Assembly (NCBI GenBank): GCA_963921355.3
Contig: OZ001190.1
Location: 1,302,001-1,366,000 of the forward strand
Direction of reading: 5' to 3'
DNA: 64,000 bases
DNA from: CAWUEZ02 sp963921355
GTDB lineage: Bacteria > Pseudomonadota > Alphaproteobacteria > Thalassobaculales > Thalassobaculaceae
The notes under the pieces are model-generated. The model was not told the DNA's origin and made no database searches. It worked only from the letters and a program-made list of their open reading frames with translations. This document shows positions 16,655 to 25,792 of the stretch, piece after piece (position 1 is the stretch's first letter; every line of letters starts with the position of its first letter). A program made the translations under genes and the position numbers.

Positions 16655-18112
16655 TCAGGCGGCGCGGATTCGGTCGCAGAACTCCGCCACTTCGCGGTTC
16701 AGGCCTTCGGCATTTCCGGCGAGATCGCGGCTGGCGGACAGCACGTCCTCGGCGGACCGCACGCTGGTCTGTGCCTCTTCGGCGACGGCCGACACGCTCT
16801 CGGCGGAGCGGTCCGCCGACTGCGACATCGTGGTGACCTCATGCGAGAGCTCACGGGCCGTGCCTTCCTGCTCGGAAACCGCCTCGGCGATGGTGCGGGA
16901 GACCTCGTCGATCCGGGACACCGCCTCGTCGATCTCGCGGATCGCCTCGACGGCACCGCGGGACTCGGTCTGGATCGACTCGATCTCGCCCGAGATCTTC
17001 TCGGTCGCCTGGGCGGTCTGGTTCGCCAGGCTCTTGACCTCGGACGCCACGACGGCGAAGCCCTTACCGGCATCGCCGGCCCGCGCTGCCTCGATGGTGG
17101 CGTTCAGGGCCAGCAGGTTGGTCTGCTCGGCGATCGCCTGAATCAGGCCCAGCACCTCGCCGATCCGGTCGGTGGCCTGGGCCAGGCCGGCGACGGTCTG
17201 GTCGGTGCGGGTGGCCTTGTCGACCGCCTCGCGGGTGATCTGACCGGACAGGGTGACCTGCTCGCTGATCTTGGCGATGGCGGCGGAGACGTGGTCAACG
17301 GCGATGCTCGCCGACTTGGCCCGCTCGCTGGTCTGCGAGCTGTCCTGGGCGACCGACTGCGACCTGTCGCCGACACGCTGGGAGGTTTCGGAGAGCGACC
17401 CGGCGGTGCGGTTCAGCTCTTCGGCGGCGGCGGCCACGGTCTCGGCGATGCTGCCGACCGATGTCCGCAGCTTGTCGGACATGGCAACCAGCGAGTCACG
17501 CTTCTCGCGCTCGGCGGCCCGCTCCTTCTCGAGCTGCTCTTCGGCCATCCGCAGCCGTTCGGCCTCGGCTTCGGCGGCGTCGCTCTGGGCGGCGGCCACC
17601 TGGCTGAAGGCGGTGCCGACCTTCTGCAGGACCCAGAGCAGGGCACCCGCTTCGGTCAGCAGAATGACGGCGTGCAGCACCACCCGGGCCAGTGAGGCGT
17701 CGCCCGGGAACACCGCGGCCGGCATCACGAAGGTGAGGCTCAGGTGATGGACGGCGACCACGACCGTGGCGACCAGGATCGACGGAACGCAGACCATCGG
17801 CGCCAGGATCGCGAGCGCGGCGAAGTAATACATGTGAATGTCGATCTGCCAGGGGTGGCCCCAGAACAGGCTGACCATCATCGACACCATGCCCATCATG
17901 GACGCGGCGATGGCATAGCGCGTGACCGCGAGGTCGGGTCTCAGTTTCGCCAGTCCGACGACGACGACCGCGACGCCGGCGGCGACGGCGACGGGGACGA
18001 CCAGATTGGCTTCCAGCAGGTAGGCGGTGGCGCCGATAAGCGGAACATGCGCGGCGATGAACAGGGCCAGGACCCAGGTCGCCTTGCGACGGATGGACAG
18101 GATTTCGGACAT
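16655..18112 (-). CDS. Methyl-accepting chemotaxis protein with membrane-embedded sensor
   Basis: A 485-residue receptor. The first about 170 residues are hydrophobic, with about six membrane segments and no large periplasmic domain. They contain a His-rich pattern (WGHPWQIDIHMYYFAALAI and VAVHHLSLTFVMPAAVFPG). A coiled coil follows at about 190-215, and the signalling domain has the conserved hairpin tip EQTNLLALNATIEAARAG near 345-362 and GKGFAVVASEVKSLA. It would signal to CheA/CheW. No CheR-binding pentapeptide is present at the end. No che genes are nearby. Confidence 0.93.
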   Translation of the reverse strand: MSEILSIRRKATWVLALFIAAHVPLIGATAYLLEANLVVPVAVAAGVAVVVVGLAKLRPDLAVTRYAIAASMMGMVSMMVSLFWGHPWQIDIHMYYFAALAILAPMVCVPSILVATVVVAVHHLSLTFVMPAAVFPGDASLARVVLHAVILLTEAGALLWVLQKVGTAFSQVAAAQSDAAEAEAERLRMAEEQLEKERAAEREKRDSLVAMSDKLRTSVGSIAETVAAAAEELNRTAGSLSETSQRVGDRSQSVAQDSSQTSERAKSASIAVDHVSAAIAKISEQVTLSGQITREAVDKATRTDQTVAGLAQATDRIGEVLGLIQAIAEQTNLLALNATIEAARAGDAGKGFAVVASEVKSLANQTAQATEKISGEIESIQTESRGAVEAIREIDEAVSRIDEVSRTIAEAVSEQEGTARELSHEVTTMSQSADRSAESVSAVAEEAQTSVRSAEDVLSASRDLAGNAEGLNREVAEFCDRIRAA

Positions 18113-18127
18113 GATTTTTGGTCCTTC

Positions 18128-18544
18128 CTAGATGGTCTTCTGTTTGAGCCCGGAGGCAACGGCAGAGGATCGGGACAGGCCAAGGCAGGCCGCCGCTCCG
18201 TTGGTATCGAAAACGGCCAGCGCGCCCGCGGCCTTGAGCCGGGCGGTCAGGCCATCGGAATCACTGGTCGTCAGCACGATCGAGTCGAGGGCGCCGGTGC
18301 GCATTACCCGGGCATCGGCTTCCACCATGGCCGCCATGATCCGCTGATCGTTCCACCACGGCGGGAAGATGGCGGCCAGGCGGTCGTCGCGGCTGCTGTC
18401 CACACTCATGGCGGCGGCGGTGGCGCCGATCAGGGAGATCGCTGCGATGGCCAGAACCGGCAGGGTCGCGGACAGGATTCCGCCGTCACGGCGCGTCCGC
18501 CCGTCGACGAAATCCGACTCACGATCTGCTGGCTCAAAAGGCAT
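18128..18544 (-). CDS. Small single-pass membrane protein of unknown function
   Basis: A 138-residue protein with a charged N-terminus, one membrane segment at about 25-47 (ATLPVLAIAAISLIGATAAAM) and a periplasmic tail that reads like a small alpha/beta domain (SIVLTTSDSDGLTARLKAAGALAVFDTNGAAACLG). The start follows GAGGGGG by four bases. It lies 15 bases upstream of the chemoreceptor gene, so the two are probably co-transcribed and it may be an accessory to that receptor. I do not recognise a family. Confidence 0.7.
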   Translation of the reverse strand: MPFEPADRESDFVDGRTRRDGGILSATLPVLAIAAISLIGATAAAMSVDSSRDDRLAAIFPPWWNDQRIMAAMVEADARVMRTGALDSIVLTTSDSDGLTARLKAAGALAVFDTNGAAACLGLSRSSAVASGLKQKTI

Positions 18545-18680
18545 ACCGCCCCCCTCGAAACTCGAGGCGGATCGTATGCATCAGGGGTTTATGATCCGTT
18601 AAAGATTACAGCGCATTAACTACGTAATAGCGCTTAATCCCTAATACTGGGGTGGCCTGGCTGACTCCTTGGGAATTGCC

Positions 18681-20114
18681 TTAAGTCGCGGTTCCGCCAA
18701 CGGTAATTCCGGTCATCTTCAGTGTCGGTTGTCCGATGCCCACGGGCACGCCCTGGCTGTCCTTGCCACAGGTACCGACCCCGTTGTCGAGGGCGAGGTC
18801 GTTTCCGATCATGGCGATCTTGCCCATGGCGTCGGGGCCATTGCCGATCAGGGTCGCGCCCTTGACCGCAGGCCCGACCTTGCCGTCCTCGATCAGGTAG
18901 GCCTCCTTCATCGAGAACACGAACTTGCCGGATGTGATGTCGACCGAACCGCCGGCGAAGTCGACGGCGTAGAGGCCGCGCTTGACCGAACTGATGATCT
19001 CCTGGGGATCCTGCGTGCCGGCCGCCATGAACGTGTTGGTCATGCGCGGCATCGGATGGTGGGCATGGGACTGGCGCCGACCGTTGCCGGTTGGTGCCAC
19101 GCCCATCAGCCGGGCATTCTGGCGGTCCTGCATGTAGCCGACCAGCACGCCGTCCTCGATCAGCACGTTGTGGGCCGAAGGCGTGCCCTCATCGTCGACG
19201 GTGATCGAGCCGCGGCGGTCCGGGATCGTGCCGTCGTCGATCACCGTCACGCCTTTGGCAGCGACCTGTTCGCCGATCAGGCCGGAATAGGTCGAGGTGG
19301 CCTTGCGGTTGAAGTCGCCCTCCAGGCCGTGACCGACCGCCTCGTGCAGCATCACGCCCGGCCAGCCCGAACCGAGCACGACCTCCATCTCGCCGGCGGG
19401 CGCGGCCACGGCGCCGAGGTTGACCAGGGCGATGCGCAGCGCCTCGTCGGTGGCGTGCCGCCAGGTCTCCTCGTCGACATAGTGGTCAAAGGGGACCCGG
19501 CCGCCGCAGCCATAGGAGCCGGCCTCCATCTTGTCGCCGTCGCCGACCACCACCTGTACGTTGAGACGCACCAGGGGGCGTACGTCTGCGACATGCTGGC
19601 CGCCGGCGCGGACGATCCGCACCGCCTGCCAGGAGCCGGACAGCGAGGCCGAGACCTGCCGCACCCGCGGATCCTTGGCCCGGGCATAGGCGTCGATCTG
19701 CTGCAGGACCGCGATCTTCGCCTCGGTGCTGAGTGTCTGCAGCGGGTTCTCGTCGGTGTAGAGCGAACGGTTGGTGCCGGCCGGGCCGACATCCATCTGG
19801 CCCCCGTGACCGGCGTGGACGGCGCGTACGGTGTCGGCCGCCCGCCGAATGGCCCCGTCCGAAAGTTCAGCGGCATGCGCGAAACCCCGGGCCTCGCCGG
19901 CGATGGCGCGCAGTCCGAAGCCCTGGGTGGTATTGAAAGACGCGACTTTCAGCCGGCCGTCGTCGAACGCCAGGCTTTCACTCTGGCTGTACTCCAGGAA
20001 CAGCTCGCCATCGTCGGCGCCCGCCAGCGCCTCGTCGACGGTTGACTGCACCCGCACTGGGTCGAGGCCGGCTCTCTCGAAGAACAGCTGATCGGTAAGC
20101 GCGAGATCGGTCAT
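18681..20114 (-). CDS. tldD: TldD-type zinc metalloprotease
   Basis: A 477-residue TldD. The zinc motif HEAVGH lies in LGSGWPGVMLHEAVGHGLEGDF near 250, and the C-terminal ALDNGVGTCGKDSQGVPVGIGQPTLKMTGITVGG block is typical. With TldE/PmbA it degrades unfolded peptides and matures modified peptides such as microcins, in the cytoplasm. The start MTDLALTDQLFF was chosen for family fit; its ribosome site is weak, and 20 upstream in-frame residues are possible. No pmbA partner is in the window. It is divergent from the cytochrome oxidase operon. Confidence 0.93.
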   Translation of the reverse strand: MTDLALTDQLFFERAGLDPVRVQSTVDEALAGADDGELFLEYSQSESLAFDDGRLKVASFNTTQGFGLRAIAGEARGFAHAAELSDGAIRRAADTVRAVHAGHGGQMDVGPAGTNRSLYTDENPLQTLSTEAKIAVLQQIDAYARAKDPRVRQVSASLSGSWQAVRIVRAGGQHVADVRPLVRLNVQVVVGDGDKMEAGSYGCGGRVPFDHYVDEETWRHATDEALRIALVNLGAVAAPAGEMEVVLGSGWPGVMLHEAVGHGLEGDFNRKATSTYSGLIGEQVAAKGVTVIDDGTIPDRRGSITVDDEGTPSAHNVLIEDGVLVGYMQDRQNARLMGVAPTGNGRRQSHAHHPMPRMTNTFMAAGTQDPQEIISSVKRGLYAVDFAGGSVDITSGKFVFSMKEAYLIEDGKVGPAVKGATLIGNGPDAMGKIAMIGNDLALDNGVGTCGKDSQGVPVGIGQPTLKMTGITVGGTAT

Positions 20115-20367
20115 GACGGGGAACCCAACGGCTGACTGAGGAATCTGGAAATACTGACACATAGGGACTACCACCGGGCGAGTCGAGCACCCGAGTTACG
20201 CGACGGTTTGACGCGACGGTCACGCTTGTCGCTCGCCCAGGGCCGATTTAGCCTGTGATTCCGTAAGGGTTAGCCGCGTTGCGCGGGCTCGCGGATGGTG
20301 CCATAAGGGCAGCGCCGCTTCCGGGGGGATGCGGACCAGGACAAACGATGATGGGAAAGATCGAGTG

Positions 20368-21240
20368 ATGGACCGGATCCTCGAGCGAGCCGCCCGGCTC
20401 GTGCGATGCAACGCATCGAGAGCCTTCGGCGCGTTGGCGCTGGTGGCGGCCGTGGTGGTTTCGGGGGCTGCGATGGCCGCCCAACCGGAACCCTGGCAGC
20501 TCAACCTGCAGCCCAAAGTGACGCCGGTCGGCGAGAAAATCGGCCAGTTGCACGACATCCTGCTGGTGATCATCACGCTGATCAGCGTGTTCGTCCTGGC
20601 GCTGCTGGCCTATGTCTGCGTCCGGTTCCGCCGGAGCGCCAACCCGACGCCGTCGAAGACGACCCACAACTCGGTTCTCGAAATCGCCTGGACCGGGGTG
20701 CCGGCGCTGATCCTGGTGTTCATCGGACTGTTCTCGTTCCCGCTGCTGTACTTCCAGGACAAGGCGGTCGATCCCGACATGACGGTCAAGGTCACGTCCC
20801 ACCAGTGGTACTGGAACTATGAGTACACGGACGAGGAAATGGCCTTCGACAGCTACATGATCCCCGACGAGGATCTGCAACCGGGCCAACCGCGGCTGCT
20901 GGAAGTCGATAACCGGATGGTGGTGCCGGTCGGCGCCAGCGTCCAGGTGCTGGTCAACACCGGCGACGTGATGCACTCGTTCTTCATGCCCGCGCTGGGC
21001 GTGCAGGTCTACGGCACGCCGGGACGGATCAACGAGACCTGGTTCCAGATCGACAAGGTCGGCGTCTACTACGGCCAGTGCAATCAGATCTGCGGCCTCA
21101 ACCACGCCTACATGCCGATCGTCGTCGAGGCGATGGAGCAGGTGGACTACGACGCCTGGCTCGAGAAGGCGAAGGTCGAGTTCGCCATGAACCCGGATGC
21201 GACCCCGAATGCGACGACGGTCGCATCGGTTGCCGACTAA
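20368..21240 (+). CDS. coxB: Cytochrome c oxidase subunit II
   Basis: A 290-residue subunit of aa3 oxidase that takes electrons from cytochrome c. It has a signal peptide (AFGALALVAAVVVSGAAMA), two membrane helices, the aromatic patch HQWYWNYEY and the CuA site H-S-F plus C-N-Q-I-C-G-L-N-H-A-Y-M. The ATG at 20368 was preferred, with GGGAAAG upstream; a start at 20329 would add 13 polar residues. It opens the oxidase operon. The 253 bases before it, shared with divergent tldD, must carry the promoter, but I see no strong match. Confidence 0.94.
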   Translation: MDRILERAARLVRCNASRAFGALALVAAVVVSGAAMAAQPEPWQLNLQPKVTPVGEKIGQLHDILLVIITLISVFVLALLAYVCVRFRRSANPTPSKTTHNSVLEIAWTGVPALILVFIGLFSFPLLYFQDKAVDPDMTVKVTSHQWYWNYEYTDEEMAFDSYMIPDEDLQPGQPRLLEVDNRMVVPVGASVQVLVNTGDVMHSFFMPALGVQVYGTPGRINETWFQIDKVGVYYGQCNQICGLNHAYMPIVVEAMEQVDYDAWLEKAKVEFAMNPDATPNATTVASVAD

Positions 21241-21258
21241 GCGCTGGAGACAGAGACC

Positions 21259-22869
21259 ATGACAAGTGCGGATCACGCTCACGGCCACGACGATCACGGT
21301 GCGCCGGCCAGCTTCGTGAAGCGGTGGCTCTACTCCACCAACCACAAGGACATCGGAACGCTGTATCTGGTGTTCGCGATCATCGCCGGTTTCATCGGCG
21401 GCGCGATCTCCATCTTCATGCGCATGGAGCTGCAGGATCCCGGCCTGCAGTACATGGAGGACGGCAACGTCTGGAACGTCTATGTGACGGCGCACGGCCT
21501 GATCATGGTGTTCTTCGTCGTCATGCCGGCGCTGATCGGCGGCTTCGGGAACTGGTTCGTGCCGCTGATGATCGGCGCGCCCGACATGGCCTTCCCGCGC
21601 ATGAACAACATCAGCTTCTGGCTGCTGGTGCCGGCGTTCCTTCTGCTGGTGATGTCGATGTTCGTGCCCGGCACGGGCGGGGCCAACGGGGCCGGGGTCG
21701 GCTGGACGATCTATCCGCCGCTGTCCGGGTCGCTCGGCACGCCGGGGCCGGCGATGGATCTGGCGATCTTCTCGCTGCACCTTGCGGGCGCGAGTTCGAT
21801 CCTGGGTGCCGCCAACTTCATCACGACGATCTTCAACATGCGCGCCCCCGGCATGACGCTGCACAAGATGCCGCTGTTTGTCTGGGCGATGCTGGTGACC
21901 GCATTCCTGCTGCTGCTGGCGGTGCCGGTTCTGGCCGGCGCTATCACCATGATGCTGACTGACCGCAACTTCGGCACCTCGTTCTTCGAGCCGGCCGGTG
22001 GCGGTGATCCGGTGCTGTTCCTGCACCTGTTCTGGTTCTTCGGCCACCCGGAAGTCTACATCATGATCCTGCCGGCCTTCGGGATCGTCAGCCAGGTGGT
22101 CGCGACCTTCTCGCGCAAGCCGGTGTTCGGCTATCTCGGCATGGCCTACGCCATGGTGGCGATCGGCGTGGTCGGCTTCGTCGTGTGGGCGCACCACATG
22201 TACACGGTCGGTCTCGATGTCGACACGCGGGCCTACTTCACGGCGGCGACAATGGTGATCGCGGTGCCCACCGGCATCAAGATCTTCTCCTGGATCGCCA
22301 CCATGTGGGGCGGGTCGATCGAGTTCCGGCTGCCGATGATCTGGGCGATCGGCTTCATCTTCCTGTTCACCGTCGGCGGTGTGACCGGTGTGGTGTTGGC
22401 CAATGCCGGTGTCGATGTCGCCCTGCACAACACCTACTACGTGATCGCGCACTTCCACTATGTGCTGTCACTCGGGGCGGTGTTCGGCATCTTCTGCGGG
22501 TTCTACTACTGGTTCCCGAAGATGACCGGCTATACGTACAGCAGCTTCCTCGCCCGGTCCCACTTCTGGGTGACCTTCATCGGCGTGAACCTGACGTTCT
22601 TCCCGATGCACTTCCTGGGTCTCGCCGGCATGCCGCGCCGTTACATCGACTATCCCGATGCTCTGGCCGGCTGGAACTACGTGTCGTCGATCGGTTCCTA
22701 TATCGGCGGGATCGGCACCCTGATCTTCCTGGTGGTGGTGGTCGAGGCCTTCATGGCCAAGCGCAAGGCCGGCGACAACCCGTGGGGCGAAGGGGCGACG
22801 ACCCTGGAGTGGTCGGAGACCTCACCGCCGCCGTTCCACACCTTCAACGAGCTGCCGCGGATCCGCTGA
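21259..22869 (+). CDS. coxA: Cytochrome c oxidase subunit I
   Basis: A 536-residue catalytic subunit with 12 membrane helices. The heme-copper centre is visible: AHGLIMVFFVVMPALIGGFGNW with the heme a His, FWFFGHPEVYI with the His-Tyr cross-link pair, HHMYTVGLDVDTRAYF with the CuB histidines and HFHYVLSLGAVFG with the heme a3/heme a ligands. The HPEVYI motif marks an A-type heme-copper oxidase. It starts 18 bases after coxB. Confidence 0.97.
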   Translation: MTSADHAHGHDDHGAPASFVKRWLYSTNHKDIGTLYLVFAIIAGFIGGAISIFMRMELQDPGLQYMEDGNVWNVYVTAHGLIMVFFVVMPALIGGFGNWFVPLMIGAPDMAFPRMNNISFWLLVPAFLLLVMSMFVPGTGGANGAGVGWTIYPPLSGSLGTPGPAMDLAIFSLHLAGASSILGAANFITTIFNMRAPGMTLHKMPLFVWAMLVTAFLLLLAVPVLAGAITMMLTDRNFGTSFFEPAGGGDPVLFLHLFWFFGHPEVYIMILPAFGIVSQVVATFSRKPVFGYLGMAYAMVAIGVVGFVVWAHHMYTVGLDVDTRAYFTAATMVIAVPTGIKIFSWIATMWGGSIEFRLPMIWAIGFIFLFTVGGVTGVVLANAGVDVALHNTYYVIAHFHYVLSLGAVFGIFCGFYYWFPKMTGYTYSSFLARSHFWVTFIGVNLTFFPMHFLGLAGMPRRYIDYPDALAGWNYVSSIGSYIGGIGTLIFLVVVVEAFMAKRKAGDNPWGEGATTLEWSETSPPPFHTFNELPRIR

Positions 22870-22879
22870 GAGGCCTGAC

Positions 22880-23806
22880 GTGACCGACGCCTCCGCCGAT
22901 CTCGGCACGACCTATGCCACCGACGCCGTTCTTCACGGAACGGCGTCGGTGCGCGACTACATCGCGCTGCTCAAGCCGCGGGTGATGTCGCTCGTGGTGT
23001 TCACCGGATATGTCGGTCTGGCGATCGCGCCGGGCGAGATCCATCCTGTGCTGGCGGCGATCGCGGTGCTGTGCATCGCGGTCGGGGCCGGGGCCGCGGG
23101 CGCGATCAACATGTGGTACGACCGCGACATCGACGCCGTGATGGGCCGGACCGACAAGCGGCCGATTCCGGCCGGTCGGATGAATCCAGATGAGGCGCTG
23201 AGCTTCGGCGTCATCCTGGCCGGGTTCTCGGTGCTGGTGATGGCGATGGCGGTGAACTACATCGCCGCCGCCCTGCTCGCCGCCACGATCGGGTTCTACG
23301 TCTTCGTCTACACCATGTGGCTGAAGCGCCGGACGGCCCAGAACATCGTGATCGGCGGTGCCGCCGGCGCGGTCCCGCCGATGATCGGCTGGGCGGCGGT
23401 GACCGGCGACCTGGCGCTGCTGCCGGTGATCCTGTTCGCGATCATCTTCGTGTGGACGCCGCCGCATTTCTGGGCGCTGGCGCTGTGGCGTCGGCGCGAC
23501 TATGCCGATGCCGGCGTGCCGATGCTGCCGGTGGTCTCCGGCGATCGCGAGACCCGGCGCCAGATCCTGATCTACGCGCTGGTCATGGTGGCGCTGTCGC
23601 TGGCACCCTGGGCGACTGGCGACAGCGGCGCGGTCTACGGGGTCTCGGCGGCGGTCCTGGGGGCCGTGTTCATCGCCGGTTCCTGGAAGGTCTGGCGGGC
23701 CGGCGAGGAGGATATGCGGCCGGCCAAGACCCTGTTCGGCTATTCCATCCTCTATCTGTTCGCCCTGTTCGGCGCGGTGCTCGCCGATCACTGGATCCTG
23801 GGGTGA
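22880..23806 (+). CDS. ctaB: Protoheme IX farnesyltransferase (heme O synthase)
   Basis: A 308-residue membrane prenyltransferase that makes heme O from heme B for the aa3 oxidase. The Asp-rich motif NMWYDRDIDAVMGRT near 74-88 and the second motif DYADAGVPMLP are present, as is WTPPHFWALALWRR, typical of CyoE/CtaB. GTG start at 22880, ten bases after coxA. Confidence 0.96.
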   Translation: MTDASADLGTTYATDAVLHGTASVRDYIALLKPRVMSLVVFTGYVGLAIAPGEIHPVLAAIAVLCIAVGAGAAGAINMWYDRDIDAVMGRTDKRPIPAGRMNPDEALSFGVILAGFSVLVMAMAVNYIAAALLAATIGFYVFVYTMWLKRRTAQNIVIGGAAGAVPPMIGWAAVTGDLALLPVILFAIIFVWTPPHFWALALWRRRDYADAGVPMLPVVSGDRETRRQILIYALVMVALSLAPWATGDSGAVYGVSAAVLGAVFIAGSWKVWRAGEEDMRPAKTLFGYSILYLFALFGAVLADHWILG

Positions 23807-23810
23807 GGCC

Positions 23811-23963
23811 ATGACCGCACCGACACCCGAGCAACCCGCCGACGTTCCGAAGACCGCTGCCGATGTTTGGGCCCAGCGTCGCGGCAAGAACATCGCCATC
23901 TTCGCGGCGGTGATCGGCCTTGGTGTCCTGTTCTTCGTGATCACGATCCTGCGGATGAGCTGA
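23811..23963 (+). CDS. Small single-helix membrane protein of the oxidase operon (CoxF-like)
   Basis: A 50-residue ORF, start ATG at 23811 with GTGAGG upstream. It has a polar N-terminus (MTAPTPEQPADVPKTAADVWAQ), a KN pair and one membrane helix (IAIFAAVIGLGVLFFVITIL). A short protein of this shape between ctaB and ctaG is usual in alphaproteobacterial oxidase operons and is taken to assist assembly. It is tightly packed: four bases after ctaB and three before ctaG. Confidence 0.82.
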   Translation: MTAPTPEQPADVPKTAADVWAQRRGKNIAIFAAVIGLGVLFFVITILRMS

Positions 23964-23966
23964 GCG

Positions 23967-24551
23967 ATGGCAACGCAACGCGACCTCTCCCGATCGAACC
24001 GGCGCACCGGCGTGATGCTCGCCGGCCTGGTGGTGGGCATGGTCGGCCTGTCGTTTGCTTCAGTGCCGCTCTACGAACTGTTCTGCCAGGTCACCGGGTT
24101 CGGCGGCACGACCCAGGTGGCTGAGACCGTCCCCGACGAGGCGATCGACCGCACGATGACGGTGCGCTTCGACGCCAATACCAACAAGGATCTCGGCTGG
24201 CGGTTCGAGCCGGCGGTCCGCACCATGGAAGTCCGGGTCGGCGAGCAGTCGCTGGCGTTCTATCGGGCGACCAACACGAGCGACGTGCCGGTCGTCGGCA
24301 CCGCCTCGTTCAATGTGTCGCCGCACAAGGCCGGCCCGCACTTCGCGAAGGTCGAGTGTTTCTGTTTCACCGAGCATCTTCTCGAACCCGGCCAGTCGAT
24401 CGACATGCCGGTCCAGTTCTTCCTGGATCCCGACCTGATGGACGACCGCAAGATGGACGAGGTCACCACGGTGACCCTGTCCTACACTTTCTACCCGGCA
24501 CCGGATCAGACCAAGGCTCAGCAACTCGCTTCAGTGCCGGAGCAACGTTAA
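23967..24551 (+). CDS. ctaG: Cytochrome c oxidase copper chaperone (Cox11/CtaG)
   Basis: A 194-residue protein with one N-terminal membrane anchor (TGVMLAGLVVGMVGLSFASVPLYELFCQ) and a periplasmic immunoglobulin-like domain. The copper-binding CFCF motif lies in HFAKVECFCFTEHLLEPGQ near 127-146. It delivers copper to the CuB site of subunit I. Confidence 0.95.
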   Translation: MATQRDLSRSNRRTGVMLAGLVVGMVGLSFASVPLYELFCQVTGFGGTTQVAETVPDEAIDRTMTVRFDANTNKDLGWRFEPAVRTMEVRVGEQSLAFYRATNTSDVPVVGTASFNVSPHKAGPHFAKVECFCFTEHLLEPGQSIDMPVQFFLDPDLMDDRKMDEVTTVTLSYTFYPAPDQTKAQQLASVPEQR

Positions 24552-24606
24552 ACTCGCGCCGACGCGACGCCGGCCAACCAAGACGCCTGCCAAAGACGAG
24601 GGACCG

Positions 24607-25392
24607 ATGGCACACGAACAGAAGCATCCCTACCATCTGGTGGAACCGAGCCCGTGGCCGTTGATGGGGGCCGGGGCCGGCTTCATCTGCGCGATCGGCG
24701 GCGTGATGATCATGCACGAACTGGCCTATGCCTGGCCGACCACCGCGATCGGGTTCCTGCTGGTCTTCGTCACCATGTTCTACTGGTGGCGCGATGTGGT
24801 CCGTGAAGCCCAGTGGCAGGGCCATCACACGCCGGTCGTCCAGATCGGTATGCGCTACGGGATGGCGCTGTTCATCACCTCAGAGGTGTTCTTCTTCCTC
24901 GCCTTCTTCTGGGCGTTCTTCGACATGGCCCTGTACCCACGCTTCGGGGTCTGGCCGCCGGAAGGCATCGTCACCTTCGAACCGTTCGACCTGCCGCTGA
25001 TCAACACGCTGATCCTGCTGCTGTCGGGCACCACGGTGACCTGGGCCCATGCCGCCCTGCTGAAGAACGACCGGCGCAGCCTGAGCATCGGCCTCGGGCT
25101 GACGGTTTTCCTGGGCGCCGCTTTCACCGCCCTGCAGGCCTACGAGTACAGCCACGCCGCCTTCGGTTTCACCGACACGGTCTATGCGTCGACCTTCTAC
25201 ATGGCGACCGGCTTTCACGGCTTCCACGTGATCGTCGGCACGATCTTCCTGGCGGTCTGCTGGTACCGCGCGTCGATCGGACACTTCACGCCGGAGCAGC
25301 ATTTCGGTTTCGAGGCGGCGGCCTGGTACTGGCATTTCGTCGACGTCGTCTGGCTGTTCCTGTTCGTCTGCATCTACTGGTGGGGCGCCTGA
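24607..25392 (+). CDS. coxC: Cytochrome c oxidase subunit III
   Basis: A 261-residue membrane subunit with seven helices. FFLAFFWAFFDMALYPR, TTVTWAHAALL near 140, FTALQAYEYSHAAF, TGFHGFHVIVG and EAAAWYWHFVDVVWLFLFVCIYWWG are all diagnostic. It stabilises subunit I and may hold lipid near the oxygen channel. The start has GACGAGGGACCG upstream. Confidence 0.96.
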   Translation: MAHEQKHPYHLVEPSPWPLMGAGAGFICAIGGVMIMHELAYAWPTTAIGFLLVFVTMFYWWRDVVREAQWQGHHTPVVQIGMRYGMALFITSEVFFFLAFFWAFFDMALYPRFGVWPPEGIVTFEPFDLPLINTLILLLSGTTVTWAHAALLKNDRRSLSIGLGLTVFLGAAFTALQAYEYSHAAFGFTDTVYASTFYMATGFHGFHVIVGTIFLAVCWYRASIGHFTPEQHFGFEAAAWYWHFVDVVWLFLFVCIYWWGA

Positions 25393-25413
25393 CGGCATAA
25401 CCCGCCGATTGCG

Positions 25414-25764
25414 ATGCCGGCCGGCCCGTCCCCGATTGCGACCGGACTGGCCTGCCGGTGTCCGGCCTGCGGCAAAGGGCGGCTGTTCATCGGATATCTC
25501 CGTGTCGTCGAGCGCTGTGAGGTTTGCGGCACCGATTTGCGGGCGCGCAGCTCCGGCGACGGTCCGGCGGTGTTCGTGATTTTCGCGCTCGGAGCCGTGC
25601 TGTCGGTGCTGGCCTGGATCGTCGAAGTGCTGTTCTCGCCGCCGATCTGGGTGCACGGTTTCGTCTGGTCGCTGGCGATGGTGGCGGGCACCCTCGCGCT
25701 GCTGCGGCCGTTCAAGGGTGTCGTGATCGCCCTTGAATTCCGCCACGGCACACCCGACCAATAG
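25414..25764 (+). CDS. DUF983 family membrane protein
   Basis: A 116-residue protein with an N-terminal zinc ribbon (CRCPACGKGRLF and CEVCGTDLR) followed by two membrane helices (AVFVIFALGAVLSVLAWIVEVLF and FVWSLAMVAGTLALL). This is the DUF983 layout. The family usually sits between coxC and surf1, as here, so an oxidase assembly role is inferred. Confidence 0.88.
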   Translation: MPAGPSPIATGLACRCPACGKGRLFIGYLRVVERCEVCGTDLRARSSGDGPAVFVIFALGAVLSVLAWIVEVLFSPPIWVHGFVWSLAMVAGTLALLRPFKGVVIALEFRHGTPDQ

Positions 25765-25792
25765 GTCTCATCCGTCCTGTCTTGAGGAACCC

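Noticed and set aside
20115..20367. A promoter for the cytochrome oxidase operon (TTGTCG to TTAGCC region near 20225-20255)
   Set aside because: The spacing and hexamers fit only loosely. I could not tell it from chance in this GC-rich gap.
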